DNA of 64,000 nucleotides from Rachicladosporium sp. CCFEE 5018 (taxonomy: Eukaryota; Ascomycota; Dothideomycetes; Cladosporiales; Cladosporiaceae). Shown here piece after piece: positions 51,437 to 63,977 of the stretch; position 1 is the stretch's first letter; each line of letters starts with the position of its first letter. Location of the stretch: the NCBI GenBank assembly GCA_002077045.2, contig KZ111153.1, positions 850,313-914,312 on the forward strand, written 5' to 3'. The notes beneath the pieces are model-generated. The model ran no database searches, was not told where the DNA came from, and saw only the letters and a program-made list of their open reading frames with translations. The position numbers and the translations under genes were made by a program.

Positions 51437-52168
51437 CGCTGGGTAGCAGCGTTGTGTGAGTGGTGTTGCCGACTCCGCTCTCCCACAAGTCTGGAGATCC
51501 CTAAAGCGTACATAGGTCGCACCACGGAGCCTGTTATCTCGTCGAATGGTCAAAGGGAGAATCGCATCGAGCGAGATCTGGACCGTTCGGTCGATACTAC
51601 CACTCAGTGGCGAGTTCGTGGGGCAAGTGTTGTCGCAACGCAGTCGATGGCACCAAATGCAACCCCCTTGTCTTCGGGAGAAGCCAAGCTATGAGACTTT
51701 AGAGAGCTGTGTTATATATCTACCATGTGTGTGGTATCCTGACAGAATGGCGTGAGTAAGGTCAGCGCCGGGAGGTGCCTTGCCACCACAAGGCTGTACA
51801 ACCAGAAGGCTGTGTAAGGTAGTGTGTCGTGTATCTGAAGTCTACTTGCGAACCAGCCACCACCAACGCGGCTGATACCTGCGATCGGAGGCAAACATCT
51901 CATGCGCACTGCCACTACGTACGCAGAGGGGCGTCAACGTGCTTGGCTTCGGTTGCACTAGTAGCATACTGCAGTTAGACAACCCAATCGCGTATAGCTC
52001 AGCCTTGCGTTCTGCCATTGGGCCCTGAGTCGGTGGGCCTCAGGTCGCGGACCTCGACGTTGCCTGTATATCTGAACTGAGATAGCAGCCTCCGTTGTCA
52101 GCCTCGCAACATGTCTGCTTCGCTGAATCATTCTTACAATCGCTTGACTTCGTGGTGGACTCGATAAC
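51437..52168. promoter_or_regulatory. Divergent promoter region HET protein / small TM protein
   Basis: 730 bp. The open frame of the HET gene continues into it without an ATG. No other gene is seen. Confidence 0.5.
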
Positions 52169-52818
52169 ATGAGTGGCCGAAGGGCAGGGGCTCGTGCAGC
52201 TCCAGATGACGAAGACGTTGACAAAGAAGCATCATACGGCTGGCTCGTTCCACTCACTCTTGTAGCAATCCTAGCTTTCGCCATTGCCGCAGTGGCCATG
52301 GCCGTCAAGGATCACGATCTCGCCCAAATGGCGAAGCAGATCGCAAACACAGCGTCCAAGGCCGCAAACTTGGCGTCCGACACCGCATACACGGCATCCA
52401 ATAACTCGGTCAAAGTCAGTAGATACGCCATTCAACTATACTGTTCCGCTCTGACATACGGTAGGCTCTGAATTACACCTCAGCCATCGGCGACCTGACC
52501 GGTCAACTCAACCAGCTGGGCACAAACGTCAATGAGCTGCAGGGAGCTGATACGAATCTTACGCAAGGCCTCAATGCCGTACGCAGCATGGTGAATGAGC
52601 TGTCCAGCTCGGTCGACAGCGCACTAAACGATTTGGCCAGCTCGTTCGCCAGCGCCACTTTGCAGCCGAGGTGTACGCCCACGGAGACTGCCAGCGAGAC
52701 GCCCACCTATACACCGAGCTATGGGCCCACCTACGGAGAGGCTGGAGGGAGGTATGATCCGGAAGTGCGATTGATCTCTTTGGCCGTTGGAGTGGCCTTC
52801 GTGGTCTATTCAACCTGA
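52169..52818 (+). CDS. Small single-TM protein with coiled-coil region, function unknown
   Basis: Exons 52169-52414 and 52465-52818, intron 52415-52464 (GTCAGT...GGTAG); 199 residues. A charged N terminus (GRRAGARAAPDDEDVDKE) is followed by a TM segment (WLVPLTLVAILAFAIAAVAMAV), an Ala/Asn/Ser-rich helix (LAQMAKQIANTASKAANLAS) and a heptad-like region (LTGQLNQLGTNVNELQG...LSSSVDSALNDL). It ends with a Thr/Pro/Tyr-rich segment and a short hydrophobic tail (LISLAVGVAFVVYST) that might be a GPI-type signal or second anchor. No family recognised. Splicing is required to join the helix to the coiled coil. Confidence 0.65.
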
Positions 52819-53850
52819 AGTGCGATGTGCTGGATGGGAATAGGGTAGAGTCGGCTTCGACAGCATTGAGCATGTGGCATTAAGACAGCAGCGGATCATT
52901 CGATGACTGCAGAAACGTACTGGTCACAGATTTCTTCGTCAAGTATGATGAGGATACACCCACGGTTCGCCAACGCGAGTAAACCTTTCAGACAACTCTG
53001 ATCACCAGCCAAGTGCTGTACCCCGGAACCCAAGTCCGCCACGCTGAACTCACGTCCCCACACGAGCACATGGGTTCAAGAGGGTCCAGCAAAGTTTCAT
53101 CGCGGCTCTTGTGTTTCAGGTGGTGGAGGAGGGATTGTGATGGACGTGAAAGTCGCTGTACGCGGCTCACAATGGCGGGGGAGTTCGCTTGCAATGTATG
53201 TGAAACGCATGGACGCTGCGGAGAATTCTGTACGCTGTTGAGGTATGACGTTGGTGACGGAGATGGAGATGTGCGGGCGTCAAGATTTGCGCGGTGAGCA
53301 AGCAGGTGAAGCTTCGACCACGAGGGCTGAACAATGCCAGCGTTATAGTAGATATACACGGAGTTACTACCATGGATCGTGCTTGCGCTCTCGAGCTGTA
53401 CGTGTAGGCAAGTGCAAAAAGAAGACGTCAAGCAGTCGCGAGTAGGACAACGCAAACGGGATGCCGAGACGAAAGTTGACCCCTTTCGAGCCGATTTGTT
53501 GCCCTGCATCAAGCGGCCCGGGCGCCATCGCCATTTCATGCACACTGGCAGACCTGACGCCAGCGCTTTGAATGCCCCCCCTGTCTGACAGCACCGCGAA
53601 CATCTCCTGTGACTGCTGATCGCGCGCGTATCTTCCACCCTATTCACTATCATCGCCCGTTTGACCCCTACAGTCGCCACACAATCACGCCCCTCACACG
53701 AGCAGACTTGAGCTCGCTATCTCTCGTCTCCTACTCACTCTGGCCAAGCGCGCATCGCCTTGGGAGGACAATACTTCTGAGCAGCCAGACCCGAAGCGCC
53801 AATGTGCTGATGATAGCGATCTTGCCTCACTCGACCAAACGCGCCCTGCG
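52819..53850. promoter_or_regulatory. Upstream region of the class III histidine kinase gene
   Basis: 1.03 kb. A 230-codon minus-strand frame (52,988-53,680) is Ser/Arg/Cys-rich with no family features and is probably chance. The last 250 bp is pyrimidine-rich and probably 5' leader. No gene is called. Confidence 0.5.
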
Positions 53851-56800
53851 ATGCCTCATGAGGAGACAACGGCAGCGGTAGCGAGCATCCTCTCTACCTT
53901 TGCCAAGCAGCACTTTCCTGGCAATGAACATTCGTCCCCTACATCAGTCACAGCCAACGGCATCAAGTCGGCGCAGATCGTGTTGCCGGGGAAGGACACG
54001 GTCGAGAAGCAGGTGCTCGAGCGTGAATTGACGAGTCTCGCGTTACGGATACAGAATCTCGAAGCCAGGGCGAGCAATGGGGCTGCCTCATTACCGATAA
54101 CACCGAATGAACCCGCCTCATCAGCTTTCGGCACCGAGGCACAAGCGCACTCCCCAAAACGATTACGCTCGGCATCATGGGTTAACAACCTACTCGCGAA
54201 AGGCGAGGGCAGCCCGCAGCCGCGCCAGCTCACGGAAGAGCAGCTCACATCACTCCGCGAACATGTGGACCGCCAAGCTGAGGAGATTAAGTCACAGAAG
54301 GGCTACATAGACAGCATCAACTCGCAGCTCAGCAATCAGCAAGCAGCCACCAAGGCCGTGCTGGACGGCCATGGCAACTCTTCATCCATCGAGCAGCTCA
54401 AGCGAGAAATCGAGAAGAACGTGCAGATCAACGCGACATACCAAAAGGTGCTCAAGGAGATCGGCACGATCATTACTGCAGTCGCCAATGGCGATCTCAG
54501 CAAGAAAGTGCTTGTCCATGCCATGGAGAAGGACCCGGAGATTGCGAAGTTCAAGCATACCATAAACACCATGGTGGATCAGTTGCAAGAGTTCGCTGGG
54601 CAGGTCACGCATTTGGCGAAGGAGGTGGGGACTGAGGGACGGCTTGGTGGGCAGGCTGTTGTGCCGGGTGTTGATGGCATTTGGGCTGAGCTGACACGGA
54701 ATGGTGAGTTTTGCTGTAGGAGGCGGTATACTGACAGTGCTGACGACATGATGCAGTGAACGTAATGGCCCAGAACCTTACGAATCAAGTGCGAGAAATC
54801 GCTGTCGTGACTACCGCTGTCGCGCAAGGTGATCTTAGCCGCAAGATCGAGCGACCCGCACGAGGCGAGATCCTCCAACTCCAGCAGACAATCAATTCCA
54901 TGGTGGACCAGCTCCGGACTTTCGCGACGGAAGTGACCCGAGTGTCGCGTGACGTGGGTACCGAGGGTGTGCTTGGGGGCCAAGCGCAGATCAAAGGTGT
55001 GCAGGGCATGTGGAAAGATCTCACAGAGAACGTCAACGCCATGGCGAACAATCTCACTGCGCAGGTGCGAGATATTGCCGAGGTGACGACGGCTGTCGCG
55101 AAGGGAGACTTGACACAGAAGGTTCGCGCGCAGTGCAAGGGCGAGATCTTGGAGTTGAAGAGCACGATCAATGACATGGTGGATCAGTTGCGACAATTTG
55201 CACACGAAGTGACGAAGATCGCAAGAGAAGTCGGCACAGAGGGCAGACTTGGTGGCCAGGCGACTGTGCACGGCGTGGAAGGCACTTGGAAAGACCTCAC
55301 AGAGAATGTCAACGGGATGGCCATGAACCTGACGACACAGGTGCGAGAGATCGCGGAGGTCACGACAGCAGTGGCCAATGGCGATCTGAGCAAAAAGGTG
55401 CAGGCTGAGGTGCAGGGCGAGATCTTGGCACTAAAGGTGACGATAAATCAGATGGTGGACCGACTTAGTACGTTTGCTTTCGAAGTCAGCAAGGTCGCCA
55501 GAGAAGTCGGCACCGAAGGCACCTTGGGTGGTCAAGCTCAAGTCAAGAACGTCGAGGGCAAATGGAAAGACTTGACGGACAACGTGAATACGATGGCTAG
55601 CAACCTAACGAGTCAAGTGCGCGGTATCTCGGACGTCACACAGGCCATCGCACGAGGCGACATGAGCCAACGTATTGAGGTGCATGCTCAGGGTGAAATT
55701 CAGACGCTCAAACACACCATCAATGACATGGTTACGCGACTAGACGCCTGGTCACTCGCTGTCAAAGGCGTAGCACGAGACGTCGGAGTCGACGGCAAGA
55801 TGGGCGGTCAAGCAGAAGTCGAAGGCATTGCTGGACGCTGGAAAGAGATCACCACGGACGTGAATATCATGGCGCAGAATCTGACGTCGCAAGTGCGGGC
55901 ATTTGGCGACATTGCGAACGCAGCCATGAAGGGCAACTTCTCAAAGACTATCACAGTCGAAGCATCAGGCGAGATGAATGAGCTGAAGAACAAGATCAAC
56001 AAGATGGTGTCGAGTCTGCGGGAGTCGATACAGCGCAACAACCAGCAGCGTGAGGCTGCTGAGCTGGCGAACAAGACGAAGTCGGAGTTCCTGGCGAACA
56101 TGTCTCATGAGATCCGCACGCCTATGAACGGCATTATTGGGATGACGCAACTTACACTTGACACGGAGCTGGAGCAGAACCAGCGCGATATGCTGAATAT
56201 TGTGTTCTCGCTGGCGAACAGTCTGCTTACCATTATTGACGACATCCTGGATATTTCAAAGATCGAGGCGAACCGCATGATCTTGGAAGAGGAGCCGTTC
56301 TCGCTACGAAGTCAGGTGTTCAACAGCCTGAAGTCGCTGGCAGTGCGGGCGAACGAGAAGGACATCAGCCTGGTTTACGACATTGACAGCTCGGTGCCAG
56401 ACTACGTCGTGGGTGACTCGTTCCGGTTACGGCAAATCATCCTCAACTTGGCTGGCAACGCTATCAAGTTCACAGAGCATGGTGAGGTACGTGTTAAGAT
56501 TGGCGCAGAACCCAGCGTCGCCTGCGCAGAAGACGAAGTCGTGGTCAAGTTTGCAGTATCGGATACTGGAATCGGCATACACGAGAACAAGCTGGACCTG
56601 ATCTTTGACACTTTCCAACAAGCCGACGGCTCGACAACGCGGCGTTTTGGTGGCACTGGACTCGGCTTGTCAATCTCGCGGCGACTTGTCACGCTGATGC
56701 GAGGCAAGATGTGGGTGGAGTCGAGCTTTGGCACTGGCAGCACATTCCTCTTCACCTGTATCGTCCGCATCGGCACGCCGGATCTTAATAGGATCATGCC

Positions 56801-57880
56801 GCAGCTGAATCAGTATCGAAAACACAAAGTCCTCTTCATCGACAGCGGCCACACCGGCTTTGCGAAGCAGATTGCCAGCCACGTCAAGGAGCTAGACCTG
56901 GAGCCATGCGTAGTCGGCAATTCCGCCGCTTTGCAGATAACGGAACTTAGGAAGGCCGAGAACTACGACTGCATCATCGTCGACCACGGCGAGATGGCGC
57001 AGAAGCTCCGCGCAATGGATCGCTTCAAGTACATCCCCATCGTTATGCTCGCCCCATCAATCTCCGTATCCTTCAAGAACGCCCTTGAGAACGGCATCGC
57101 AAGCTACATGACCACTCCCTGCTTGCCTATAGATCTCGGCAACGCCTTGGTCCCAGCGCTCGAAGGCCGCGCAGCTCCTAGCTCTTTGGACCACAGCCGA
57201 AGTTTCGACATTTTGCTAGCGGAAGACAACGCCGTGAACCAGAAACTCGCCGTCAAGATCCTAACAAAGCACAATCATAAAGTGACTGTGGCCAACAACG
57301 GGCTCGAAGCTTTCGAAGCCATCAAGAAGAAACGCTTCGACGTCGTGCTCATGGACGTACAAATGCCTATCATGGGCGGTTTCGAAGCTACGGCCAAGAT
57401 TCGCGAGTACGAACAGAACCACGCGCTCTCCCGCTCTCCTATCATCGCTTTAACCGCACACGCCATGCTGGGCGACCGCGAGAAGTGCATCCAAGCGCAG
57501 ATGGACGAGTACCTTTCCAAACCGCTCAAACCGAACCAACTCATCCAAACGATATTGAAGTGTGCTACGTTAGGCGGTGCGTTGTTGGAGCGGAAATCTG
57601 ATCAAAGGGGCCTTCTTGTTGATGACAATGGTGCTGATGTGTTGAGTACAGATCCGCATAATGCGGGGAGTCGGTTGGGGACGCCGAAACGGCCTGCGCT
57701 GGAGGCGAGGGGGTATACGGAGGGGAATCCAGCGGGGATGGAGAGCCCGGCTATTGTTACTGCTGATGAGGGGGATCCGTTGCAGAGGGTATGTATTTCC
57801 TGATCATGGTGGAGATGAGATGGCTGAGTGGGGTGCTGACTTGATGATAGGAGATTTTCTTGAGGGCGAACAGCAGCTGA
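53851..57880 (+). CDS. Group III hybrid histidine kinase (Nik1/Os-1/BOS1), HOG pathway osmosensor
   Basis: Exons 53851-54703, 54757-57788, 57851-57880; 1304 residues, the standard size. The N-terminal coiled-coil region is followed by six tandem HAMP-type repeats (for example IITAVANGDLSKKV, VVTTAVAQGDLSRKI, EVTTAVAKGDLTQKV, DVTQAIARGDMSQRI), then HisKA with His735 in FLANMSHEIRTPMNG, an HATPase domain (DTGIGIHENKLDLIFDTFQQ, FGGTGLGLSI) and a receiver domain with Asp1151 in VVLMDVQMPIMGG. The last 30-nt exon (EIFLRANSS) restores the conserved C terminus; reading through the donor would end in VCIS. Cytosolic; signals through Ypd1/Ssk1 to the Hog1 MAPK and is the phenylpyrrole/dicarboximide fungicide target family. 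Confidence 0.95.
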
Positions 57881-59019
57881 GCATGTGGCTTGGAGGCTCG
57901 ATCTTGATTATTGGGCTTCGACATCTAATGCTTGGCCCTTTCGCTAGAGGAACGCCCTCTGTTCACCGCTTGGCTAAGCCGCCAATCCGCCGCGCTGCGA
58001 AGTGAGATCCCTCGATGCTGACCAGCATGTCGTCGCATTGCTAGTCGATGAAGGAGACACACTCTGGCCAGCTCAATGCGGTCCTGCGGGGACTTCAAGC
58101 GCATGCAATCGAACACGACTCGCGACCGACGATCGCCATTCCTCGATGAGGACTCGTTGCTTGATGGGCACGTTGATCGCGGAAGCGTGGGAGATGTAGC
58201 GAAGCGGCCGCCAATGGCTGTCTGACCTAAGGCGTTGATGGGATGGCATGCATCGATCGCTGGATGTGAAGTCGATCGATGCGGAGTGATGGGAATGGGA
58301 ATCGGCAGCATATGAGATACCTAGGATATGCATGATATGAGAGAATACCTGCTGCCATCTTGTTGGTCTCACCGCGCGAGTCCCTGCGCGGCCGAATCAA
58401 TGGGCAATCAGCACGCGCCTACATGGCAGGATATGGTACCGGAGCGCCGAGGCTCGACGGTCAGTTACTCACATTGTGATGCCAATGCCTGGAGATACCA
58501 CAGGCGAGATCAAGAATAGCTTGGTCCATACCACCACGATGTGAGCGCGTCTCGCCCTTTACATTGGCTACGTGGCTCGATCGTAGAACAGAATCAAGAT
58601 CCCAAGCAACACGATGACACCACAGCTCGATGTCTAAGCCAAGTACTCGTGTAGCCAATCACAGCTTCGCATCGGCAAAAAAGAAGTGGGTCGGACCTCG
58701 ATTACTGAACACTCATCTGGACCTCACCTGTGTACCCTGCCTTTGGCGTAAAAGCGCCACGTGAGCTTTGTCAGCCTGGTACCGTTGAGCACGGCCGCAC
58801 TGATACGTGATCGAGAGTATGTAATCTGATGCGATCCTCATGTTGGTCCGTCGACGAGGGGGAAGGTGAGTAGTAGGAAGACGAGCGAACTCAAAGCCAG
58901 CGACAAGTCATCCGACATTACATGCAGCCGAGAGTTTAAGCAGTCCATTGAGAAGCAGCACACATTAGCGCATCTGTCTGGACGATGGAGCCGAGGTTCT
59001 TCGGTACTGCATAGACAAT
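57881..59019. promoter_or_regulatory. Upstream region of the bZIP gene
   Basis: 1.1 kb. Short frames on both strands (60-130 codons) overlap and show no features. Part is probably the bZIP 5' leader. No gene is seen. Confidence 0.5.
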
Positions 59020-61046
59020 ATGAACCTGTCCAGCGGCATCACGATAAAGCAAGCCGGTTCAGGCGGGCGTAAACGCTCACGACATGTCAAGGACATTGAC
59101 AGCGATGATAGTGGGAAGCGGCAGGGCAGACCGCGGGTTGAGAAGCCTGACGAGACGCCGAGCGATGTAAGTAGTCCCAGCGACTGCAGTCTGCACACCA
59201 CCTGAGCTAATGCCATGTGCTAGCGTCGTCGCACACAGATTCGTAAGTGACATTCGGGCCCTTGAATGGCATACAACGGATCGAAGTGGTGGGAGCAGGA
59301 TTACTGATCATCGCCAGGCCTCGCCCAGCGTGCATACCGCGAACGCAAGGAACGCACGCTCGATGATCTACGCAAGCGAGTCTCGGAGCTGAATTCCACG
59401 ATCGAATGCATGAACACGGCGTTCGGGAGCTGTCGCGACAAGCTCGCTTCCACCGGACTGCAGGACGAGCAATTGCTTGATTTGGAGGAGACGAAGACAT
59501 ACTTCACTACGCTTGTCAAGACCGCACGCGATCCAGGCGATGAGGCCGAGAGCGGGGAGGGCCTCGCCGACCCGACAGAGGCACATTCTGCCGACGCTCA
59601 TAGTGGCAAGTCATGCATGCCCAGCGCTCGAAACGTCGATGCATGGGTCGACACGACACTTGCGCCACCTGAGACACGAGCTCATGCTGCACCGTGGGGT
59701 TACGGGAGCAGTGTTCCAACGATCAAAGAGTGGCTCAAGCCAGCTCTCCTTCACCCGGAGGACCAGCTCAGAGCTTTGGCCAATCTTGAGGAAACCGGAC
59801 TCGAGTACGACGACCTTGGTCATCCGTTGTATGGTAGAGGGTCTTCGTTGACAACACTCGACCTAGACATGCCGCGGACTTACAGTTTCCAAGAGACTAC
59901 AATCGCACGGAGGATCCAACGCGCATGCGTCGAAGGCGCGTATCACCTTTTGCTCAACTACTCGCACAGACCGCACGCTTGTGAGCGGGTCTTCAAGCTC
60001 TCTTTCCTTGGCAGGAGTCGCTCGAAGCTGCTTGCTGCGATGCGCGATATTCTCAAGCGAGGACCGAAGGATTCCCTGGATTTCTGGGAGGCTCCTCTTA
60101 TTCACGTCGGTGGTGCGGGAACACACTACGCCCGCCGCGATGAATTCGGCAACAAATTGCCTATGCGGCCGAGCAAGAACTTGGGCATCGTCGGGCCGCA
60201 GACTCTAGCTCGCATGGAGACCGCCGCTCGAGACAACATTGGCGTAGATATGACTGTCGAGGTCGCAGGGTTCGAAGGCGAGTGGCTTGATCCACATGAT
60301 GTACAAGGGTACCTCGAGGAGAAAGGCATCTTCATGGATCCAGCAGCTTCATTTGCTGATGCCGAGCTGCCGCAGAGTCTCGCGAGCTCTGGAACTATGT
60401 CTGCGGCATCTTCCGTGAACGGCGCTTCTGAGCGATCAGACCACGTTGCATCAGGATTCGGGCTCGCGCGGACATCGCATCTCAAGCCAATGCACCTGGC
60501 ATTTCTTCGTGAATCGGATGCGCAGAGCTGGAATGGGCAGGTGGCTCCAAACGAGCGCATGGCGAACCATGTGCAGGGAATCCGAGACGCTGATACTGCT
60601 ATGTACTCGTGGCAAGAGAAAGATGCTGCGGATGGGCGCATAAGCTCTGGCAACACTACATTCATCGATCCGCAGCAGGTCAGCCACGGTTCTTCCAGGT
60701 CCGGTACTACAGCCACTGCTTCCTCGAGCGAGCAATTGACGATGCTGAATATGTACGACACGCAAGACCCGAGAATGTCGAATGAGAACTACCGGAAGCT
60801 GGCTTTTGCGGGCATGGATCCGCCTGCTGCGTCGATGTCACCGCCTCCAATGAAAAAAGTCATCATTGATGTGGCGAAGTTCGTGAAAAGTGAGTGATAC
60901 TACTGAGGAGCATTACTGTACGAGCAGCGTGCTGACTGTCTCTCGCAGCGATCATGGTGTGTTCGTCGTGCTTAGGTCGTACCTCAGGCGTGCGGCGCAA
61001 GGACGTGGATCGTGCTTTGGTGGTCTCTTCGTTCGAGGCATACTAG
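59020..61046 (+). CDS. bZIP transcription factor, AP-1-like fungal type
   Basis: Exons 59020-59166, 59224-59242 (19 nt), 59318-60889, 60949-61046; 611 residues. The basic region RRRTQIRLAQRAYRERKERT (about 50-69) is assembled from three exons: the 19-nt exon supplies RRRTQI and part of an Arg. A short leucine-zipper-like segment follows (LDDLRKRVSELNSTIECMN). The rest is a fungal-specific regulatory region; the C terminus spliced from exon 4 (CSSCLGRTSGVRRKDVDRAL) resembles the end of other fungal bZIPs. Nuclear; targets unknown. It follows the osmosensing kinase gene on the same strand, which may be coincidence. Confidence 0.82.
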
Positions 61047-61561
61047 CCGAACAGCATGAATCTCATACTAATCGAAGGTCGAGGCTCATGAGAAATGTAT
61101 TGCCGTAGTCGAGAAATCTGAAACACACGGATAAACTCTGATAGAGAACTCGCGTGGCGGTCATGCCAAGCACTTCGCTTGTAGGCTGAGGGTGTCGATC
61201 TTTGCCCAAAGCGCGCCTGTACGATGACGATGTCTCACCTTCTACAGCACATCCTCCACCACATCTATGAGGGTTTCCAAGTTATCGGCTACTCATGCAT
61301 ATCTCGTTGACCAGAGTCGTGTCCCTGCGTATTGATACCCATACTCATATGTAGGGTAGCAAGGCGCAGTCTGTACACTTCTTTCACTTGAATACATCTC
61401 CATTGCACTGCTCAGCGTTCAAGCGTAATCGTTTTGCATATCTACTAGGTAACATTCATTCACAGCGAGCTCCCCTATTTCCATCCGAGCGACAGAATCT
61501 CAATCGAAGTGCCTATGAGATCCAGAGCCCACGATCAGAGAAACCAATACGGCCTGACACG
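61047..61561. promoter_or_regulatory. Promoter region of the Pmp3-like gene
   Basis: 515 bp. The Pmp3-like frame is open upstream to 61,388 without an ATG. No other gene is seen. Confidence 0.45.
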
Positions 61562-62257
61562 ATGCGTGCACTCGCATACCGCGTGGTCATCACGATCATC
61601 AACATCTTTTTCCCTCCACTGGCAGTCATGATGCTCGCAGGCCCGCATTGGGACTGCATGTTCAACTCTCTGCTATTCTTAGCTGCGATCATACCCTCGT
61701 ATGTACATGGCTTCTACGTCTCGTGTACTTACTTCCACCGGCGAGGCAAGGTGAGTAGAGACGAGAAACGATCAAATGATTCGAGCAAGTTCGCTGACTT
61801 AGCTTGACAGGTTAAGAAAGGGCGCTACCCAGGCGGTCGCAAATCCCTGATCCACAGTCCAAACGTACTGAACGGCGGCGCCAGCGACGCTGAAGTCGAA
61901 CGTCTATATCGGCAAGAGAACGGTCTCAAACGCCGCAGCAGCAGTCGGAGGGCAGAAGGCTCTAGTTCATCGAGTCCGGTCATAGGACGAGACTACGTCG
62001 ATCGAAGACCTCAGATGCTGGAGAAGTATGGGAGCTATAGCGGCTCAGTGCAGGAGATGAAGCTGATCAGGGCGGGAAGCAGGCGTAGCGGAACTGCAGA
62101 CGCGAGACATGGTGCCTGGGCGCCTGGTGCGAGAGAGAGGACTTGGGCGGAGGGTGTGGCGAGGGACGGGTATGGTGTTCCTGGATCACCGCCGCAGGGA
62201 TTGGCATACGCCGGGATAGGTGGCTCCCGGAGTGGAAGGTCGGGGTGGAGGGACTAA
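61562..62257 (+). CDS. Pmp3/UPF0057-family membrane protein with long polar tail
   Basis: Exons 61562-61750 and 61811-62257, intron of 60 bp; 211 residues. The first 60 residues (VVITIINIFFPPLAVMMLAG, then LLFLAAIIPSYVHGFYVSC) form the two-helix hairpin of the Pmp3/Sna family, small plasma- or vacuolar-membrane proteins tied to ion homeostasis and stress. Most members are 50-60 residues; here a basic Ser/Arg/Gly-rich cytosolic tail of about 150 residues follows, as in the longer Sna-type relatives, but without a PPxY motif. The start at 61,562 is chosen because it directly precedes the first helix and is the first ATG. Confidence 0.82.
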
Positions 62258-63311
62258 ATATAGCCCATTGTATGCAGTGGCTGAGCCCTCGCGATGCTAT
62301 CCCTACTCATTGGAGAGTCTGAAGAGCTTCGTACGACAATCGTCCGCACCACGTGTGTCCTGTTTCTCCCACCCAGCCGCCGAGAGAGGGAGAGTATTCG
62401 GCGGGTCTCGGCTTAGGGCTAACCCTTCCTGAGGCGCAAACTCCACGATGGTCGAGCCCCTGCTGGTCGGCTCTTGCCACCACTAGCGGAGAAATTCTCG
62501 GGCTGTGAATCGGATGGCGGCCGGGTTCCGCATGACACTGCAGATCACACGAGTGCCGTGTTGCACCACCTTAGCCGTGTTGCAGTCGTCTCGAAGCCGA
62601 CAAGGGCAAGTACAGCACGCCTCTCATGAGAACCCCGTGGTAAGTGCAACATAGTGGACCCTCTGTATGGCTACTTGCACAAACAGATGCTCAAGCATGA
62701 ATGAGAAGCCACGGCACTGCGGATCTTCGAGGCGCACAGTGGCTCATCAGCACCCTATGATTCGCCATCTCCCACGCCCACGCTGCGGCGACTCCACAGT
62801 GACAGGGTCGGCCATGCGCAGCACGTCGATCCAGATGGCGCCACCACCCCACAGCGTCAATAGCCGCCCTCCAACGCAACGCCGCAGCAATCGTGTGCTA
62901 CATTCGCGCCCACGAGGCAGGCGTTCCCTGCCAGACGGTCGAATCGCAGCAGCTCATCCCAGGCCAAAAGCGCTCCTGACTCGGAGCTCGTGCGGCTATG
63001 CTGATCCAGGCAGAGAGTGTTTCGCAGTAAAGAGACCCGAATGCCTTGCAGAGTGGGTCTTGTCCCACTGTTTTACACCTGGACGCCGGCGGCATTGCGA
63101 TACGGTTCGCACTAAAGACAGCCTTATGAGTGAGAGTTTCCCTCCACTTGCTCTGGACTGGACCACTCGGGCCGTATGATTGCGGTTGTTCTAGCCATTG
63201 AGTTTGTTCTTATGTTCGCGGGTGTCCACAGTCGCGCGCACCTCACCGTCATCTGCTGAAGAACCCCTTGACGTCCACCTCACACTGTTGGGCACTCCGG
63301 AAGCCGTAGCC
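62258..63311. other. Intergenic region before the last gene
   Basis: 1.05 kb. A plus-strand frame of 170 codons (62,667-63,179, no ATG start) is Arg/Pro/Ser-rich without family features. I do not call it. No other gene is seen. Confidence 0.5.
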
Positions 63312-63977
63312 ATGTTCTCGCCCACCTTCACCTTTGGGTCGCCAGCGCGCTCACCTTCGATCGACGCAAGCGAAGCCTCCTCGACAAGAGACACAAGCCG
63401 TTCCGTCTCGCCCTTCTCGCCAATCAGTGCAAATCCACCACCACCGCGGCTATCAGTCTCGGACCTGGCAGAACAACTTGACCGCCAACGCATACGGCCA
63501 GAGGCGCAGATTTGCTACGATTCCTATGCATCATATGCAAACCTGGACAATGACGCAGACTGGAGCATACCCACAGACCTGAACCCGCGCAATCGCTCAG
63601 CAGTACGACCACAGTCACCGACACGGCGGCAGCAGAGGCAAATGAATTCGCGGTTACTATGCTCGGCAACACATCATAAGGACATTGCTGCGCTGCTCAC
63701 GCGCATGCTCGAGTCCAAAGATCAATGCTCGATTATCCCACCCGACTCCTTATTACGAGCAGTCACGCGCGAGACCTCGAACGAGGATGAAGGCTACAAC
63801 AGCGAAGATTGCGAGGAGCAAGCATCGCGACCGACATCCCGACGACCGAGTCTTGCGACGCTGAAATATCGCAGAGCGTCAGACTATCGTAAAACCGGCG
63901 CGTCTGTCAACAAGGAGGTACGGTTACGAACGAAAGACAAAGTGCATAGAAGGCAAAGGAGTGACGAGAAGGAGTAG
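63312..63977 (+). CDS. Hypothetical Ser/Pro/Arg-rich protein
   Basis: 221 residues from the first ATG of an open frame that extends further upstream. Composition is low-complexity and probably disordered (SPTFTFGSPARSPSIDASEA, RSVSPFSPISANPPPPRLS). A central helix reads VSDLAEQLDRQRIRPE, and HHKDIAALLTRMLESKDQCS is probably a second. The C terminus is basic (KVHRRQRSDEKE). No family recognised; many Ser-Pro sites suggest phosphorylation by proline-directed kinases, which is inference. It could be extended by an upstream exon that I cannot see. Confidence 0.6.
   Translation: MFSPTFTFGSPARSPSIDASEASSTRDTSRSVSPFSPISANPPPPRLSVSDLAEQLDRQRIRPEAQICYDSYASYANLDNDADWSIPTDLNPRNRSAVRPQSPTRRQQRQMNSRLLCSATHHKDIAALLTRMLESKDQCSIIPPDSLLRAVTRETSNEDEGYNSEDCEEQASRPTSRRPSLATLKYRRASDYRKTGASVNKEVRLRTKDKVHRRQRSDEKE

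Noticed and set aside
52988..53680. 230-codon minus-strand frame before the histidine kinase
   Set aside because: Ser/Arg/Cys-rich with no domain, lies in the kinase promoter/5' leader; likely chance.
54579..55271. Minus-strand frames inside the histidine kinase HAMP repeats
   Set aside because: Shadow frames repeated because the HAMP repeats themselves repeat; no independent support.
62667..63179. 170-codon plus-strand frame
   Set aside because: No ATG start, biased composition, no recognisable motif, several overlapping frames.
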